Source: Metaruminococcus_A sp003150405 (GTDB lineage Bacteria; Bacillota; Clostridia; Oscillospirales; Ruminococcaceae). Taken from it: DNA of 64,000 nt. The notes below the pieces were generated by a model. The model was not told where the DNA came from. It ran no database searches and saw nothing but the letters and a program-made list of their open reading frames with translations. The translations under genes and the position numbers were made by a program. The stretch's first letter is position 1. Every line of letters starts with the position of its first letter. Shown here piece by piece: positions 33,304-41,501 of the stretch. The stretch is from assembly GCA_902489745.1 (NCBI GenBank), contig CABUBB010000002.1:213465-277464 (forward strand), in the 5' to 3' direction.

Positions 33304-33398
33304 CCTCATCTTTCGGTTTTCACCGCAGGATTTGGCACCTTACTGAAAAGGTTGCCGGGCTTCACAGGACCTGATTCCTCAGCCACTCTTGATAAGGT
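33304..33398 (-). promoter_or_regulatory. SAM-I (S-box) riboswitch aptamer
   Basis: Minus-strand hallmarks appear in order: CTTATCAAGAGTGGCTGAGG, GACCTGTGAAGCCCGGCAAC, GGTGCCAAATCCTGCGG and AAGATGAGG. This is the conserved S-box core that binds SAM and stabilises the downstream terminator. It controls metK. Confidence 0.96.
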
Positions 33399-33412
33399 TA
33401 TTTATCATATGT

Positions 33413-33441
33413 ATTGTACCAAATCCATATGGACTTGTCAA
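33413..33441 (-). promoter_or_regulatory. Promoter of the SAM-I riboswitch-metK unit
   Basis: TTGACA (33436-33441), 17 bases, TACAAT (33413-33418) on the minus strand; the -35 box overlaps the stop region of ribU. Confidence 0.85.
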
Positions 33442-33998
33442 CCTTCTAATAAACGTCTCTGCAATAAAGTACCGACCGACTTGCTGAGCAGAAAAGCAAT
33501 AATTCCATTTACACCAGCTTTTATGAGGTTAAAAGGCAAAATAACGGGGACAAGAATTTGCAGGACAGCATCAACCGGTGTTCCCATAAACAACGGTGTG
33601 AAAATAAGATTCCAAAGAAGCATGACCACAGTCATGGTGAGGATGCCACAGACAAGTCCAATAATCGAACGCTTAATCGCTTTGTTTTTACGGGTGATCA
33701 AGCCAAAAACCAAAACAAAACTTCCCGTAGCAAAAAGATGCATTAAAATGCCGATAAATCCACTCGCTGCGCTTACTGTCAGTCCCTGAATGACTGACAC
33801 GACCACGGTCAAGCACAATCCAGCTACCGGGCCAAACAAAAAAGTCCCGAAAAAAATAGGAATATCCGCTGGGTCATACTCCAGAAAAGGAGCCGCCGGA
33901 AACAGCGGGAAATGAATGAATGAAACCAGGACAATCGAAATCGCACAAAGCAATCCCAATGCCGTCAGTTTTCGTGTGGACATGCTAACATTTGCCAT
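33438..33998 (-). CDS. ribU: RibU-like riboflavin ECF transporter S component
   Basis: A 186-residue protein with about five to six membrane helices and the RibU signature FLEYDPADIPIFFGTFLFGP. ECF S components bind riboflavin and dock on the shared energising module (EcfT-EcfA-EcfA'), which is encoded elsewhere. The ATG at 33998 follows GGAGG; a longer frame to 34064 has no site. An FMN riboswitch with terminator precedes the gene, which strongly supports riboflavin as substrate. Confidence 0.93.
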   Translation of the reverse strand: MANVSMSTRKLTALGLLCAISIVLVSFIHFPLFPAAPFLEYDPADIPIFFGTFLFGPVAGLCLTVVVSVIQGLTVSAASGFIGILMHLFATGSFVLVFGLITRKNKAIKRSIIGLVCGILTMTVVMLLWNLIFTPLFMGTPVDAVLQILVPVILPFNLIKAGVNGIIAFLLSKSVGTLLQRRLLEG

Positions 33999-34109
33999 TG
34001 AAGTATTCCTCCATATAATTTTGAGTTGCCCTATATTTTTCCTTACGCCAAAGACTTTTTTCACGGCAGATAAATAAAGGGCTTATTATAAATTAACAGA
34101 GGCTGTTTT

Positions 34110-34143
34110 GGGAAAACAAAACCCCCAGGAAAAACCTGAGGGC
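34110..34143 (-). terminator. Expression-platform terminator of the FMN riboswitch
   Basis: CCCTCAGG/CCTGGGGG hairpin with a TTTTT loop followed by TTTTGTTTT on the minus strand, between the aptamer and ribU. Confidence 0.85.
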
Positions 34144-34162
34144 GCGAAAACAAAAGCGTTTC

Positions 34163-34278
34163 CGTTTCTTTCATCCGGACTATACCGTCGGTCTTGGAAT
34201 CACACCAAAGTCGGCAAAGCTCGTGGACTAAGGCCAAAGGCCCATTACCACCGGTGGAGAATTGCACTCCGCCCTGAA
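34163..34278 (-). promoter_or_regulatory. FMN riboswitch (RFN element)
   Basis: The minus strand carries the RFN consensus: CAGGGCGGAGTGCAATTCTC, ACCGGTGGTAATGGGCC, the GACTTTGGTGTGATTCCAAG segment and GACGGTATAGTCCGGATG. FMN binding favours the downstream terminator and shuts off ribU. Confidence 0.96.
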
Positions 34279-34312
34279 ACAGACACTATTAAATTATAAA
34301 CGAAATCAATGT

Positions 34313-34750
34313 TTACTTATCTTCACAACCACAGTCGCAGTGTTCTTCGCTGCAACCGCAGTCCTCGATATCATCGAGGTCAAATTCGAGATGCTCTCCG
34401 CAGTTCGGACAAACCATTTCTCCTTCGTCAAGCATGCTCTCATCTAAACAGATGGTGTCGCCGCAGGTTGGGCAGACAACTTCATAATACTCTTCGTCAA
34501 AGTCGACATCCCCTGCTTCGTCGTCATCATCCTCATAAAAATCGTCTTCCAAATCGCCCAAATCCTCGTCGATAATCGAGACAAGCTCTTCAAGCTCTCC
34601 CTGATTTTCTTCAAGGTCGGTAATGGCCATTGCAATTTCATCCAATGTGTCGATAATCGCATTGAAAACCTTTGCTTCTTTGGAATCCTCGTCAAACGAC
34701 AAGCCCTGTAACAAGCCGCGCAAATACGCTACCTTTTCTGCAATATTCAT
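34313..34750 (-). CDS. CD1247 N-terminal-domain acidic zinc-ribbon protein
   Basis: The 145-residue protein begins MNIAEKVAYLRGLLQGLSFD, the signature of the clostridial CD1247 N-terminal domain. A very acidic middle (runs of Asp/Glu at about 55-85) is followed by a zinc ribbon CPTCGD...CPNCGE and a Cys-rich tail (CGCSEEHCDCGC). The function is unknown; the composition suggests binding of a basic partner such as RNA polymerase or the ribosome, which is a guess. The ATG follows AGGAGG. It lies 60 bases after efp on the same strand with no terminator between. Confidence 0.85.
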   Translation of the reverse strand: MNIAEKVAYLRGLLQGLSFDEDSKEAKVFNAIIDTLDEIAMAITDLEENQGELEELVSIIDEDLGDLEDDFYEDDDDEAGDVDFDEEYYEVVCPTCGDTICLDESMLDEGEMVCPNCGEHLEFDLDDIEDCGCSEEHCDCGCEDK

Positions 34751-34810
34751 GGACGTGCCCTCCTTATAATAAAGTTTTTATAACTGAATGATTGGTTAAA
34801 ACCATAGAGG

Positions 34811-35368
34811 TTATGCACGCTCCATATACTCACCGGTTCTGGTATCAATACGAATGCGGTCACCCTGGTTGATAAACAACGGCACACGAACTTCCGCACC
34901 GGTTTCAAGGGTTGCCGGTTTGGTGGCATTGGTGGCAGTATCACCTTTAAAGCCCGGATCGGTCTGCGTAACTTCCAACTCAACAAAGTTCGGCGGCTCA
35001 ATACCGAATACATTGCCTTTATAGGACAGGATTTTGCAAACCATATTTTCTTTAACAAAGCGGAAGCTGTCGCCAAGTTTAGATTCATCAATCGGGATTA
35101 ATTCGTAAGTTTCCGGATCCATAAAGTAATGCAGATTGCCGTCTGCATAGGAATACTCCATATCCTTGCGTTCTACATAAGCATTTTCAAATTTCTCGGT
35201 CGGGTTGAAGGTACGCTCGGTCACAGCACCGGAAATAACATTCCGAATCTTGGTGCGGACAAACGCCGCGCCTTTTCCCGGTTTGACGTGCTGGAACTCA
35301 ATTACCTGATAAACGTTTCCGTCCATGTCAAAAGTGATACCGTTACGAAACTCGCCTGCTGATATCAT
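34811..35368 (-). CDS. efp: Translation elongation factor P
   Basis: EF-P rescues ribosomes stalled on polyproline. The 185-residue length and three-domain layout are normal. The loop that enters the peptidyl-transferase centre reads FQHVKPGKGAAFVRTK, with the expected Lys at its tip; the C-terminal signature GDRIRIDTRTGEYMERA is complete. The ATG follows GGAGGT. It may start from its own weak promoter (35407-35435) or be read from pepP. Confidence 0.97.
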   Translation of the reverse strand: MISAGEFRNGITFDMDGNVYQVIEFQHVKPGKGAAFVRTKIRNVISGAVTERTFNPTEKFENAYVERKDMEYSYADGNLHYFMDPETYELIPIDESKLGDSFRFVKENMVCKILSYKGNVFGIEPPNFVELEVTQTDPGFKGDTATNATKPATLETGAEVRVPLFINQGDRIRIDTRTGEYMERA

Positions 35369-35406
35369 AAATAAACCTCCGTCGTTCTTTCATACTTTAT
35401 AGTCTT

Positions 35407-35435
35407 ATTTTATACGAAAACGCCAATAATTACAA
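35407..35435 (-). promoter_or_regulatory. Possible promoter of efp
   Basis: TTGTAA (35430-35435), 17 bases, TAAAAT (35407-35412) on the minus strand, in the only gap between pepP and efp. Confidence 0.5.
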
Positions 35436-35442
35436 GTATTAT

Positions 35443-36516
35443 TTACAGACAAATGAGCTCTTTTGGGCTTTTTGTGAAATTTTGATAACCACCTGGCGTA
35501 ACTGCTATCACATCTTCAATACGCACACCAAATTTTTCGGGCAAATAGATCCCTGGTTCCACCGAAATAACCATACCTGGAGCAAGAACTGTCGTATCAC
35601 TTAAATTAAAGGCCGGCATTTCATGAATTTCAACCCCAAGACTATGCCCAAGCCCGTGTCCGAAGCAGCCCTCAAAACCAGCCTCTGCAATAAAGCTACG
35701 TGCAACTGCATCCACTTCTTTACAAACAACACCGGGGCGAATAACTTCCATTGCGCGGCGCTGCGCCTCTAATACCGTGTAATACACCTGCTTCTGCTCT
35801 TCACTAATCGCTCCTACAGCGACAGTACGGGTCATATCACTCATATATCCCCCAAGCATAGCGCCGAAGTCCATTGTAATAAAATCACCGGATTCTACTA
35901 CTTTATCGGTCGGTGTACCGTGCGGCATAGAGGAATTTGCCCCGGATACGACAATTGTATCAAAGGCAAAGCCGTCTGCTCCCAATGATTTCATTTCAAA
36001 TTCCAGTTGAGCTGCAATCTGCTTTTCAGTGACGCCGGGTTTAATATATGCACAAATCCGTGTAAAAGCAGTGTCGGTAATGTTCTGTGCTTTCTGCATT
36101 TGTGCAATCTCTTTCTCTGTTTTTACACCGCGCATTTTTAAAAGCGCTTGGTCGAAGTTATCCGAAGCAAGCAATTTAATCCCCGGCAGCAACTGCCGGT
36201 AACGGTTGAATTCACGCAGTGTCATATAGGAACTTTCAACTGCCACCGTTTTAATTGCATGCTGTCTCGCGTACTCCTGAAGCTGACGGGAAAGAGACGT
36301 CAGAAGCTCCACCCTACATCCACTAATTTGTTTTTGTGCTTTTTCAATGTAACGGGAATCCACCAAAAACAATGCTTCTTCAGAGGTAATCAGCAAAACA
36401 CCCGCTGAGGAGTGAAATTGAAGCAGATATTGGCGGTTGCACGCAGAGGTAACAAGCGCTGCATCAACGCCGTCCGGCAGCATAGACACCGCCTTTTGAA
36501 GTTGAAATTCTGCCAT
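35443..36516 (-). CDS. pepP: Xaa-Pro aminopeptidase (M24 family)
   Basis: A 357-residue protein with an N-terminal creatinase-like domain and a C-terminal pita-bread M24 domain. The two-metal ligands are visible: Asp pair in TMDFGAMLGGYMSDMTRTV, His in FGHGLGHSLGVEIHE, and Glu residues in ISVEPGIYLP and VRIEDVIAV. It removes residues before proline in the cytoplasm. The pepP-efp neighbourhood is common in Firmicutes. It lies 18 bases after aroQ, within one operon. Confidence 0.93.
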   Translation of the reverse strand: MAEFQLQKAVSMLPDGVDAALVTSACNRQYLLQFHSSAGVLLITSEEALFLVDSRYIEKAQKQISGCRVELLTSLSRQLQEYARQHAIKTVAVESSYMTLREFNRYRQLLPGIKLLASDNFDQALLKMRGVKTEKEIAQMQKAQNITDTAFTRICAYIKPGVTEKQIAAQLEFEMKSLGADGFAFDTIVVSGANSSMPHGTPTDKVVESGDFITMDFGAMLGGYMSDMTRTVAVGAISEEQKQVYYTVLEAQRRAMEVIRPGVVCKEVDAVARSFIAEAGFEGCFGHGLGHSLGVEIHEMPAFNLSDTTVLAPGMVISVEPGIYLPEKFGVRIEDVIAVTPGGYQNFTKSPKELICL

Positions 36517-36534
36517 AATAACCGCTTCCTTTCT

Positions 36535-36969
36535 TTACAGCAAGGGTTTAATACCGTCCAACGCTAACAGGTAACTATATTTGCCGAAACCGGCAATCTG
36601 ACCAACACAAACCGGCGCAATGACCGAATGATGGCGGAACTCCTCCCTGCCGTGGATGTTGGAAAGATGCACCTCTATACAGGGAATTTTAAGCAGCGCA
36701 ATCGCATCGCGAATGGCATAACTGTAATGTGTATAGGCGCCGGCATTGATGATGACTCCATCACACTGGCTGCGGATTTCATGAATTTTATCAATAATAG
36801 CTCCTTCGTGATTGGACTGAAAGGTTTCACACTCCAGTGAAAGCTCGTTTGCATGCGCAACGATAAGCCTGTTGATGTCTGCAAGCGTCTCTTTTCCATA
36901 AATATTGGTTTCACGTTCACCAGTCATATTGATATTTGGTCCATGAATCACCATTACTTTCTTCTTCAT
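36535..36969 (-). CDS. aroQ: Type II 3-dehydroquinate dehydratase
   Basis: The 144-residue AroQ catalyses the third step of the shikimate pathway. Residues visible are the catalytic Tyr in ETNIYGKETL, the FQSNHEGAIIDKIHE segment, NAGAYTHYSYAIRDA and the His of EVHLSNIHGREEFRHHS. The ATG at 36969 has GGGGAG eight bases ahead; an in-frame GTG two codons earlier is possible. It starts beside the stop of the AP-endonuclease-like gene, suggesting coupling. Confidence 0.95.
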   Translation of the reverse strand: MKKKVMVIHGPNINMTGERETNIYGKETLADINRLIVAHANELSLECETFQSNHEGAIIDKIHEIRSQCDGVIINAGAYTHYSYAIRDAIALLKIPCIEVHLSNIHGREEFRHHSVIAPVCVGQIAGFGKYSYLLALDGIKPLL

Positions 36970-36971
36970 TG

Positions 36972-37847
36972 TCACTGCTCCCCTCCGTCTTTGTCCAGAT
37001 AGTTCCGGTACATCTGCATCATGGTTCTTGCGTCCTCCGCCTGCGTTCCAGCCGATTCGCAGATGAATACCGGGGAAAGATTTTTCTTTGCCACAAGTTC
37101 TGCAAGCGGTTCAAAATCCGGCCCATAGATGGTATCCTCAAAAGTAAGGTGCATTTTTTCTCCGCCGTTGTCGGTATACTGAATCTTACTGAAATGGGAA
37201 TGAAACACTTTCAGACGATCAAAGCCCAAACGGTTTTCAATGGTGTCAAGAATCTGAGCAAAGCTCTCCTTAGAATTGACCTGCCCAAGTGTGCGTGCAT
37301 TTAAATGCCCAAAATCAATGCAGGGAATTAAACGTTCATCAAGCTCACATAAACTCATCACTTCATCCAGGTTACCCAGTTGGTTGATTTTACCCATCGT
37401 TTCCGGGCAAAAGGTTATATCGCCATAGCCCTGTTCATCCATTGCAGCAAGACAGCGTTTAACGGTGTCACATGCCAGCGCCAGCGCCTCCTCGCGGGTC
37501 ATTTTCCCGCAGGAACCGGAATGAACAATAAGACGTCTCGCACCGAGCAGCCTTGCAGCAGAGGCACTTTGCAGCACATAATCAATGCTTTTATCCCGCT
37601 TTTCCGGTTCTATACTGGAAAGCGAAATATAATATGGAGTGTGCAGTGACATGCGAATTCCTTTTTCTTCTGCATTTTTTCGCAGTATTTCCGCAGATTT
37701 TGCATTGACCCGTACACCGCGCCCACACTGATACTCATAGGCGTTTAATCCAAACTTTTCAAGGTATTCCGGCATTTGCTCCTGGCTTTTATAACCCATA
37801 TCGCCAAAGCTCTGGGAACTGCCGGCCGGACCAAAATATGCGCTCAT
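36972..37847 (-). CDS. TIM-barrel endonuclease IV-like (AP endonuclease family 2) protein
   Basis: A 291-residue xylose-isomerase-like TIM barrel close to endonuclease IV. The metal ligands can be traced: His in MSLHTPYYI, His in LIVHSGSCG, Glu in CPETMGK, Asp and His in IDFGHLNAR, His residues in FHSHFSK and Glu in ICESAG. Endonuclease IV cuts DNA 5' to abasic sites. The SHF motif differs from the classical HLND, so full Nfo activity is likely but unproven. The ATG follows AGAGGTG and overlaps the yqeG stop by four bases. Confidence 0.8.
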   Translation of the reverse strand: MSAYFGPAGSSQSFGDMGYKSQEQMPEYLEKFGLNAYEYQCGRGVRVNAKSAEILRKNAEEKGIRMSLHTPYYISLSSIEPEKRDKSIDYVLQSASAARLLGARRLIVHSGSCGKMTREEALALACDTVKRCLAAMDEQGYGDITFCPETMGKINQLGNLDEVMSLCELDERLIPCIDFGHLNARTLGQVNSKESFAQILDTIENRLGFDRLKVFHSHFSKIQYTDNGGEKMHLTFEDTIYGPDFEPLAELVAKKNLSPVFICESAGTQAEDARTMMQMYRNYLDKDGGEQ

Positions 37848-38347
37848 TTTTTCACCTCTTTCTTATGATAACGGACAATGTATTTCTGTTCCCAGCGGCG
37901 TTTCCAACGGAAAAAGCGGCTGGTTTCCAATTCAAATGGTTCCACCAGAATCGTTTGCATGCGCTGAAGATTTCCGCCAATGACATCCGTCATAATCTGG
38001 TCACCAATCATTACGGTGGATTTGCGGACGGCCCCCATTTTCCGGCGAGCTTTGCGAATACCATATCCAAGCGGCTTACAGCCCATGCAGACATAAGGAA
38101 GTCCCAGTCTTTTCGCGAACGGTGCCACTCGCTGTTTTGTATTATTGGATACAATTATCATAGAAATCCCAGCTTTCTGCATAACCTGTATCCATTCCGG
38201 AACGCCGTTTGCCGGCTCCGGTTTCCCATAAACAGCAAGTGTATTGTCCACATCCAGCAAAATAGATGAAATCCCTTTTTGAATTAAAAACTCCGGCGTA
38301 ATGTCCAGAATGGACGAAACAATGTAATCCGGCATAAAAACCGACAT
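37844..38347 (-). CDS. yqeG: YqeG family HAD phosphatase
   Basis: A 167-residue HAD IIIA-type phosphatase. Motif I is ILLDVDNTLAVYG, motif II IIVSNNT, and motif III/IV MIGDQIMTDVIGGN; the basic C-terminus (RWKRRWEQKY) is typical of YqeG. B. subtilis YqeG is a putative phosphatase in a cluster with ribosome-assembly genes; the substrate is unsettled. Start ATG with a perfect AAAGGAGG site. It heads the yqeG-AP endonuclease-aroQ-pepP series, just after rpsU and its terminator. Confidence 0.92.
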   Translation of the reverse strand: MSVFMPDYIVSSILDITPEFLIQKGISSILLDVDNTLAVYGKPEPANGVPEWIQVMQKAGISMIIVSNNTKQRVAPFAKRLGLPYVCMGCKPLGYGIRKARRKMGAVRKSTVMIGDQIMTDVIGGNLQRMQTILVEPFELETSRFFRWKRRWEQKYIVRYHKKEVKK

Positions 38348-38376
38348 GTAAGCCTCCTTTTGGCCTTTAATATAAC

Positions 38377-38408
38377 AAAAAAGCGAGCAGCAGAGCGCTC
38401 GCTTTTTT
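38377..38408. terminator. Terminator of rpsU
   Basis: AAAAAAGCGAGC and GCTCGCTTTTTT form a perfect stem; U tract on the minus strand, fifteen bases after the rpsU stop. Confidence 0.92.
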
Positions 38409-38422
38409 GCAATTAAGTAATT

Positions 38423-38599
38423 TTACTTGAACTTACGCTTACGTGCAGCTTCCGATTTCTTCTTACGCTTTACAGAAGGTTTCTCGTAATGCTCCCGCTT
38501 CCGAACCTCGGCCAAAACGCCTGATTTTGCACAAGACCGTTTAAATCTTCTCAAAGCGCTGTCCAAAGACTCGTTGTCTTTTACTCTGATTTCTGACAC
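38423..38599 (-). CDS. rpsU: 30S ribosomal protein S21
   Basis: Fifty-eight residues, start GTG: the protein begins MSEIRVKDNESLDSALRRFK and continues SCAKSGVLAEVRKREHYEK with a very basic tail KRKKKSEAARKRKFK, the S21 signature. S21 sits at the mRNA exit platform of the small subunit and helps initiation. A GGGAGGGA site precedes the GTG. It has its own strong promoter and terminator, so it is monocistronic, unlike many Firmicutes where rpsU is followed by yqeY. Confidence 0.96.
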   Translation of the reverse strand: MSEIRVKDNESLDSALRRFKRSCAKSGVLAEVRKREHYEKPSVKRKKKSEAARKRKFK

Positions 38600-38656
38600 T
38601 CTCTATTCCCTCCCTTTGCCCCAAAGGCAGAGGTTAAAAGCAAAATTTATGAATTA

Positions 38657-38686
38657 ATTATACTACGAATTACTGGTCACTGTCAA
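38657..38686 (-). promoter_or_regulatory. Strong promoter of rpsU
   Basis: Perfect TTGACA (38681-38686) and TATAAT (38657-38662) with an 18-base spacer on the minus strand. Confidence 0.9.
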
Positions 38687-38713
38687 GCCCTAAAATACAA
38701 GATACAGTATCTC

Positions 38714-41119
38714 TTATTTTACAACCAAATTAACCAACTTTCCGGGTACATAAATTTCTTTTACAAGATTTTTACCAACAATGGTCTCACGAACATGTTC
38801 TTCCTCTTTTGCCGCAGAAATGGCATCATCTTTGCTAATATCAGCCGCTACATGGATTTTACCGCGCAATTTTCCATTGACCTGTACTACGAGTTCAATG
38901 TTAGATTCCACACATTCTGCTTCATTGCACTCCGGCCAATCGCAGCCGGAAAGCATACCTTCAAACCCAAGCAGTTCATAGAGTTCCTCGGTAATATGCG
39001 GCGCAAACGGATTGAGCAGGATGAGCAGTGTCTTGAATTCCGCGCGATTAATGGAACCAACCGCCGCGATTTCATTGAGCAAGCTCATCATTGCAGCAAT
39101 GGCGGTATTAAACTTCAGATTTTCAATATCCTCGGTTACCTTTTTGATGGTTTTGTGCATAGAAGCACGCAGTTCATCAGCGTAGGAATCCCCATCGACG
39201 ACATTGTCCTGTAACGCCCAAATACGGTCTAAAAAGCGTTTGCAGCCCTTGATACTGGCAGAACTCCACGGCGCACTCTTCTCAAAGTCACCGATGAACA
39301 TTTCATACAGACGCATGGTATCAGCGCCGTATTCCTTGACAATATCATCCGGGTTAACGACATTGCCGCGGGATTTGCTCATTTTTTCACCGTTCTCACC
39401 CAAAATCATACCGTGGCTGGTGCGTTTCGCATACGGCTCTTTGGTACTGACAACACCTATATCATACAAAAATTTATGCCAGAAGCGGGAATACAGCAAA
39501 TGGAGCGTCGTATGCTCCATACCACCGTTATACCAATCAACTGGGAGCCAGTAATCCAATGCTTCTTTGGAAGCAAGAGCATTTGGATTATGCGGATCAC
39601 AGTAACGCAGGAAATACCAAGAAGAGCCAGCCCATTGGGGCATAGTATCGGTTTCACGTTTTGCCGGGCCGCCGCAGTGCGGACAGGTCGTGTTGACAAA
39701 GCTGTCCATTTTGGAAAGCGGAGATTCGCCGTCGTCTGTCGGCTCAAAGGATTCGACCTCCGGTAACCGAAGCGGCAGTTCACTTTCCGGAATGGGCACA
39801 TAGCCGCACTTTTCGCAATAGACAATCGGGATAGGCTCTCCCCAGAAACGCTGACGAGAAAAGACCCAGTCACGCAGTTTAAAGTTGACTTTCGGGTGCC
39901 CTTTTTTGTTCTCCTCCAGCCAAGAAATAATTCTTTTTTTGGCTTCCTCCACTGAGAGACCATTGAGCATACCGGAGTTGACCATTGTACCAGTTGCGCA
40001 ATCAGTAAACGCTTCTTTGGAAATATCGCCGCCCGCAACAACCTCAATGATTGGCAGATCAAAGGCTTTGGCAAAATCGTAGTCGCGGGTATCGTGCGCC
40101 GGCACAGCCATAATCGCTCCAGTACCGTAGGTCATCAATACATAATCCGAAATAAAAATCGGGATTTCAGTGTTATTCACTGGATTGATCGCGCGCACCC
40201 CTTCCAGTTTGACACCGGTTTTCTCCTTGATAATTTCGGTGCGCTCAAAGTCCGATTTGCGTGCGGAAGCCGCCTGATACTCCCGGACAGCATCCATGTT
40301 CTGGATTCGTTCCGCCCATTGCTCAATCAATGGATGTTCTGGAGAAATCACCATATAGGTAGCGCCGAAAAGTGTGTCCGGGCGGGTGGTGTAAACGGTG
40401 AGGGTATCCCCCGCCGTCGTGTCAAATGCAACCTCTGCGCCGGTGGAACGGCCAATCCAGTTTTTCTGGGAAATTTTAACGCGTTCAATATAATCCACAT
40501 CATCCAAATCGTCAATAAGGCGCTGGGCGTATTCGGTAATTTTTAGCATCCACTGGGATTTTACCTTGTGTACTACTTCCCCACCGCAGCGTTCACAGAC
40601 ACCGTTAACGACTTCCTCGTTTGCCAATACACATTTACAAGACGTACACCAGTTGACTGACATTTCTTTTTTATATGCCAAACCTTTTTTAAAAAGCTGA
40701 AGGAAAATCCACTGGGTCCATTTGTAATAATCCGGATCGGTTGTATTGATTTCCCTTGTCCAATCAAAGGACAGGCCAAGCGACATCAGTTGTTCTTTAA
40801 AACGCGCTACATTCTGTTTCGTGACAATTTCCGGATGAATCTTATTCTTGATGGCATAGTTTTCAGTCGGCAAGCCGAAAGCATCCCATCCCATCGGATA
40901 AAGGACATTATAGCCTTCCAAACGCCGTTTACGCGCAACAATGTCAAGCGCCGTATAAGAACGCGGATGGCCTACATGTAGGCCCTGTCCAGATGGATAC
41001 GGAAACTCAACCAGCGCATAATATTTGGGCAGCGTATAATCATTTTTGGCGGCAAAAACATTTTTCTCCTGCCAGACTTTCTGCCATTTTTTTTCAACCT
41101 GTGCGAAATCGTATTTCAC
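38714..41119 (-). CDS. leuS: Leucyl-tRNA synthetase
   Basis: The 801-residue class I synthetase charges tRNA-Leu. HIGH is HVGH in PSGQGLHVGHPRSYTALD; KMSKS is GEKMSKSRGNVV. The CP1 editing domain (about 220-420) includes TVYTTRPDTLFGATYMV. Two Cys4 zinc-ribbon insertions are seen (CTSCK...CERCGG and CEKCGY...CPHCGG). The start is GTG, preceded by AGGGGGA and placed next to the rsfS stop, so translation is coupled. It ends the long division/translation series. Confidence 0.97.
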   Translation of the reverse strand: MKYDFAQVEKKWQKVWQEKNVFAAKNDYTLPKYYALVEFPYPSGQGLHVGHPRSYTALDIVARKRRLEGYNVLYPMGWDAFGLPTENYAIKNKIHPEIVTKQNVARFKEQLMSLGLSFDWTREINTTDPDYYKWTQWIFLQLFKKGLAYKKEMSVNWCTSCKCVLANEEVVNGVCERCGGEVVHKVKSQWMLKITEYAQRLIDDLDDVDYIERVKISQKNWIGRSTGAEVAFDTTAGDTLTVYTTRPDTLFGATYMVISPEHPLIEQWAERIQNMDAVREYQAASARKSDFERTEIIKEKTGVKLEGVRAINPVNNTEIPIFISDYVLMTYGTGAIMAVPAHDTRDYDFAKAFDLPIIEVVAGGDISKEAFTDCATGTMVNSGMLNGLSVEEAKKRIISWLEENKKGHPKVNFKLRDWVFSRQRFWGEPIPIVYCEKCGYVPIPESELPLRLPEVESFEPTDDGESPLSKMDSFVNTTCPHCGGPAKRETDTMPQWAGSSWYFLRYCDPHNPNALASKEALDYWLPVDWYNGGMEHTTLHLLYSRFWHKFLYDIGVVSTKEPYAKRTSHGMILGENGEKMSKSRGNVVNPDDIVKEYGADTMRLYEMFIGDFEKSAPWSSASIKGCKRFLDRIWALQDNVVDGDSYADELRASMHKTIKKVTEDIENLKFNTAIAAMMSLLNEIAAVGSINRAEFKTLLILLNPFAPHITEELYELLGFEGMLSGCDWPECNEAECVESNIELVVQVNGKLRGKIHVAADISKDDAISAAKEEEHVRETIVGKNLVKEIYVPGKLVNLVVK

Positions 41120-41488
41120 TTACTTTTCCCCCTGCTCCGCTATAATACTGTCAATCTCCACATTCTCCGCGTCTGCCCACATTCGTTCTAGGTCGTAATA
41201 CTCCCTTGCATCCTTTAGAAAAACGTGGACAATGACATCGTGATAATCCAACACAATCCAGTTGTTGGAGTGGTAACCCTCAATAAAGGAAGGCTGCAAT
41301 CCCATTTGAGAAAGCTGGTAATCCACCTCGTCTACCAAAGATTTTACCTGTGTTGTCGAGGTCGCACCCGCAATAACAAAATAGTCGGCAAGAATGGTGA
41401 GATCGCGGATTTTTAAAAGACGAATATCATCCGCTTTTTTCTTATCCAGAATTCGTACAATTTTTTGGGAAAGTTCTAAGGACGTCAT
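41120..41488 (-). CDS. rsfS: Ribosomal silencing factor RsfS
   Basis: The 122-residue RsfS binds L14 and blocks subunit joining under nutrient stress. Signatures are KIVRILDKKKADDIRLLKI, the central LADYFVIAGATSTTQVKSL, and NNWIVLDYHDVIVHVFLKDA. The ATG at 41488 has AAAGGG seven bases ahead; an open frame running further upstream on the opposite phase of the LCP gene is spurious. It follows the LCP gene and abuts leuS. Confidence 0.95.
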   Translation of the reverse strand: MTSLELSQKIVRILDKKKADDIRLLKIRDLTILADYFVIAGATSTTQVKSLVDEVDYQLSQMGLQPSFIEGYHSNNWIVLDYHDVIVHVFLKDAREYYDLERMWADAENVEIDSIIAEQGEK

Positions 41489-41501
41489 CGAAAAACCCTT
41501 T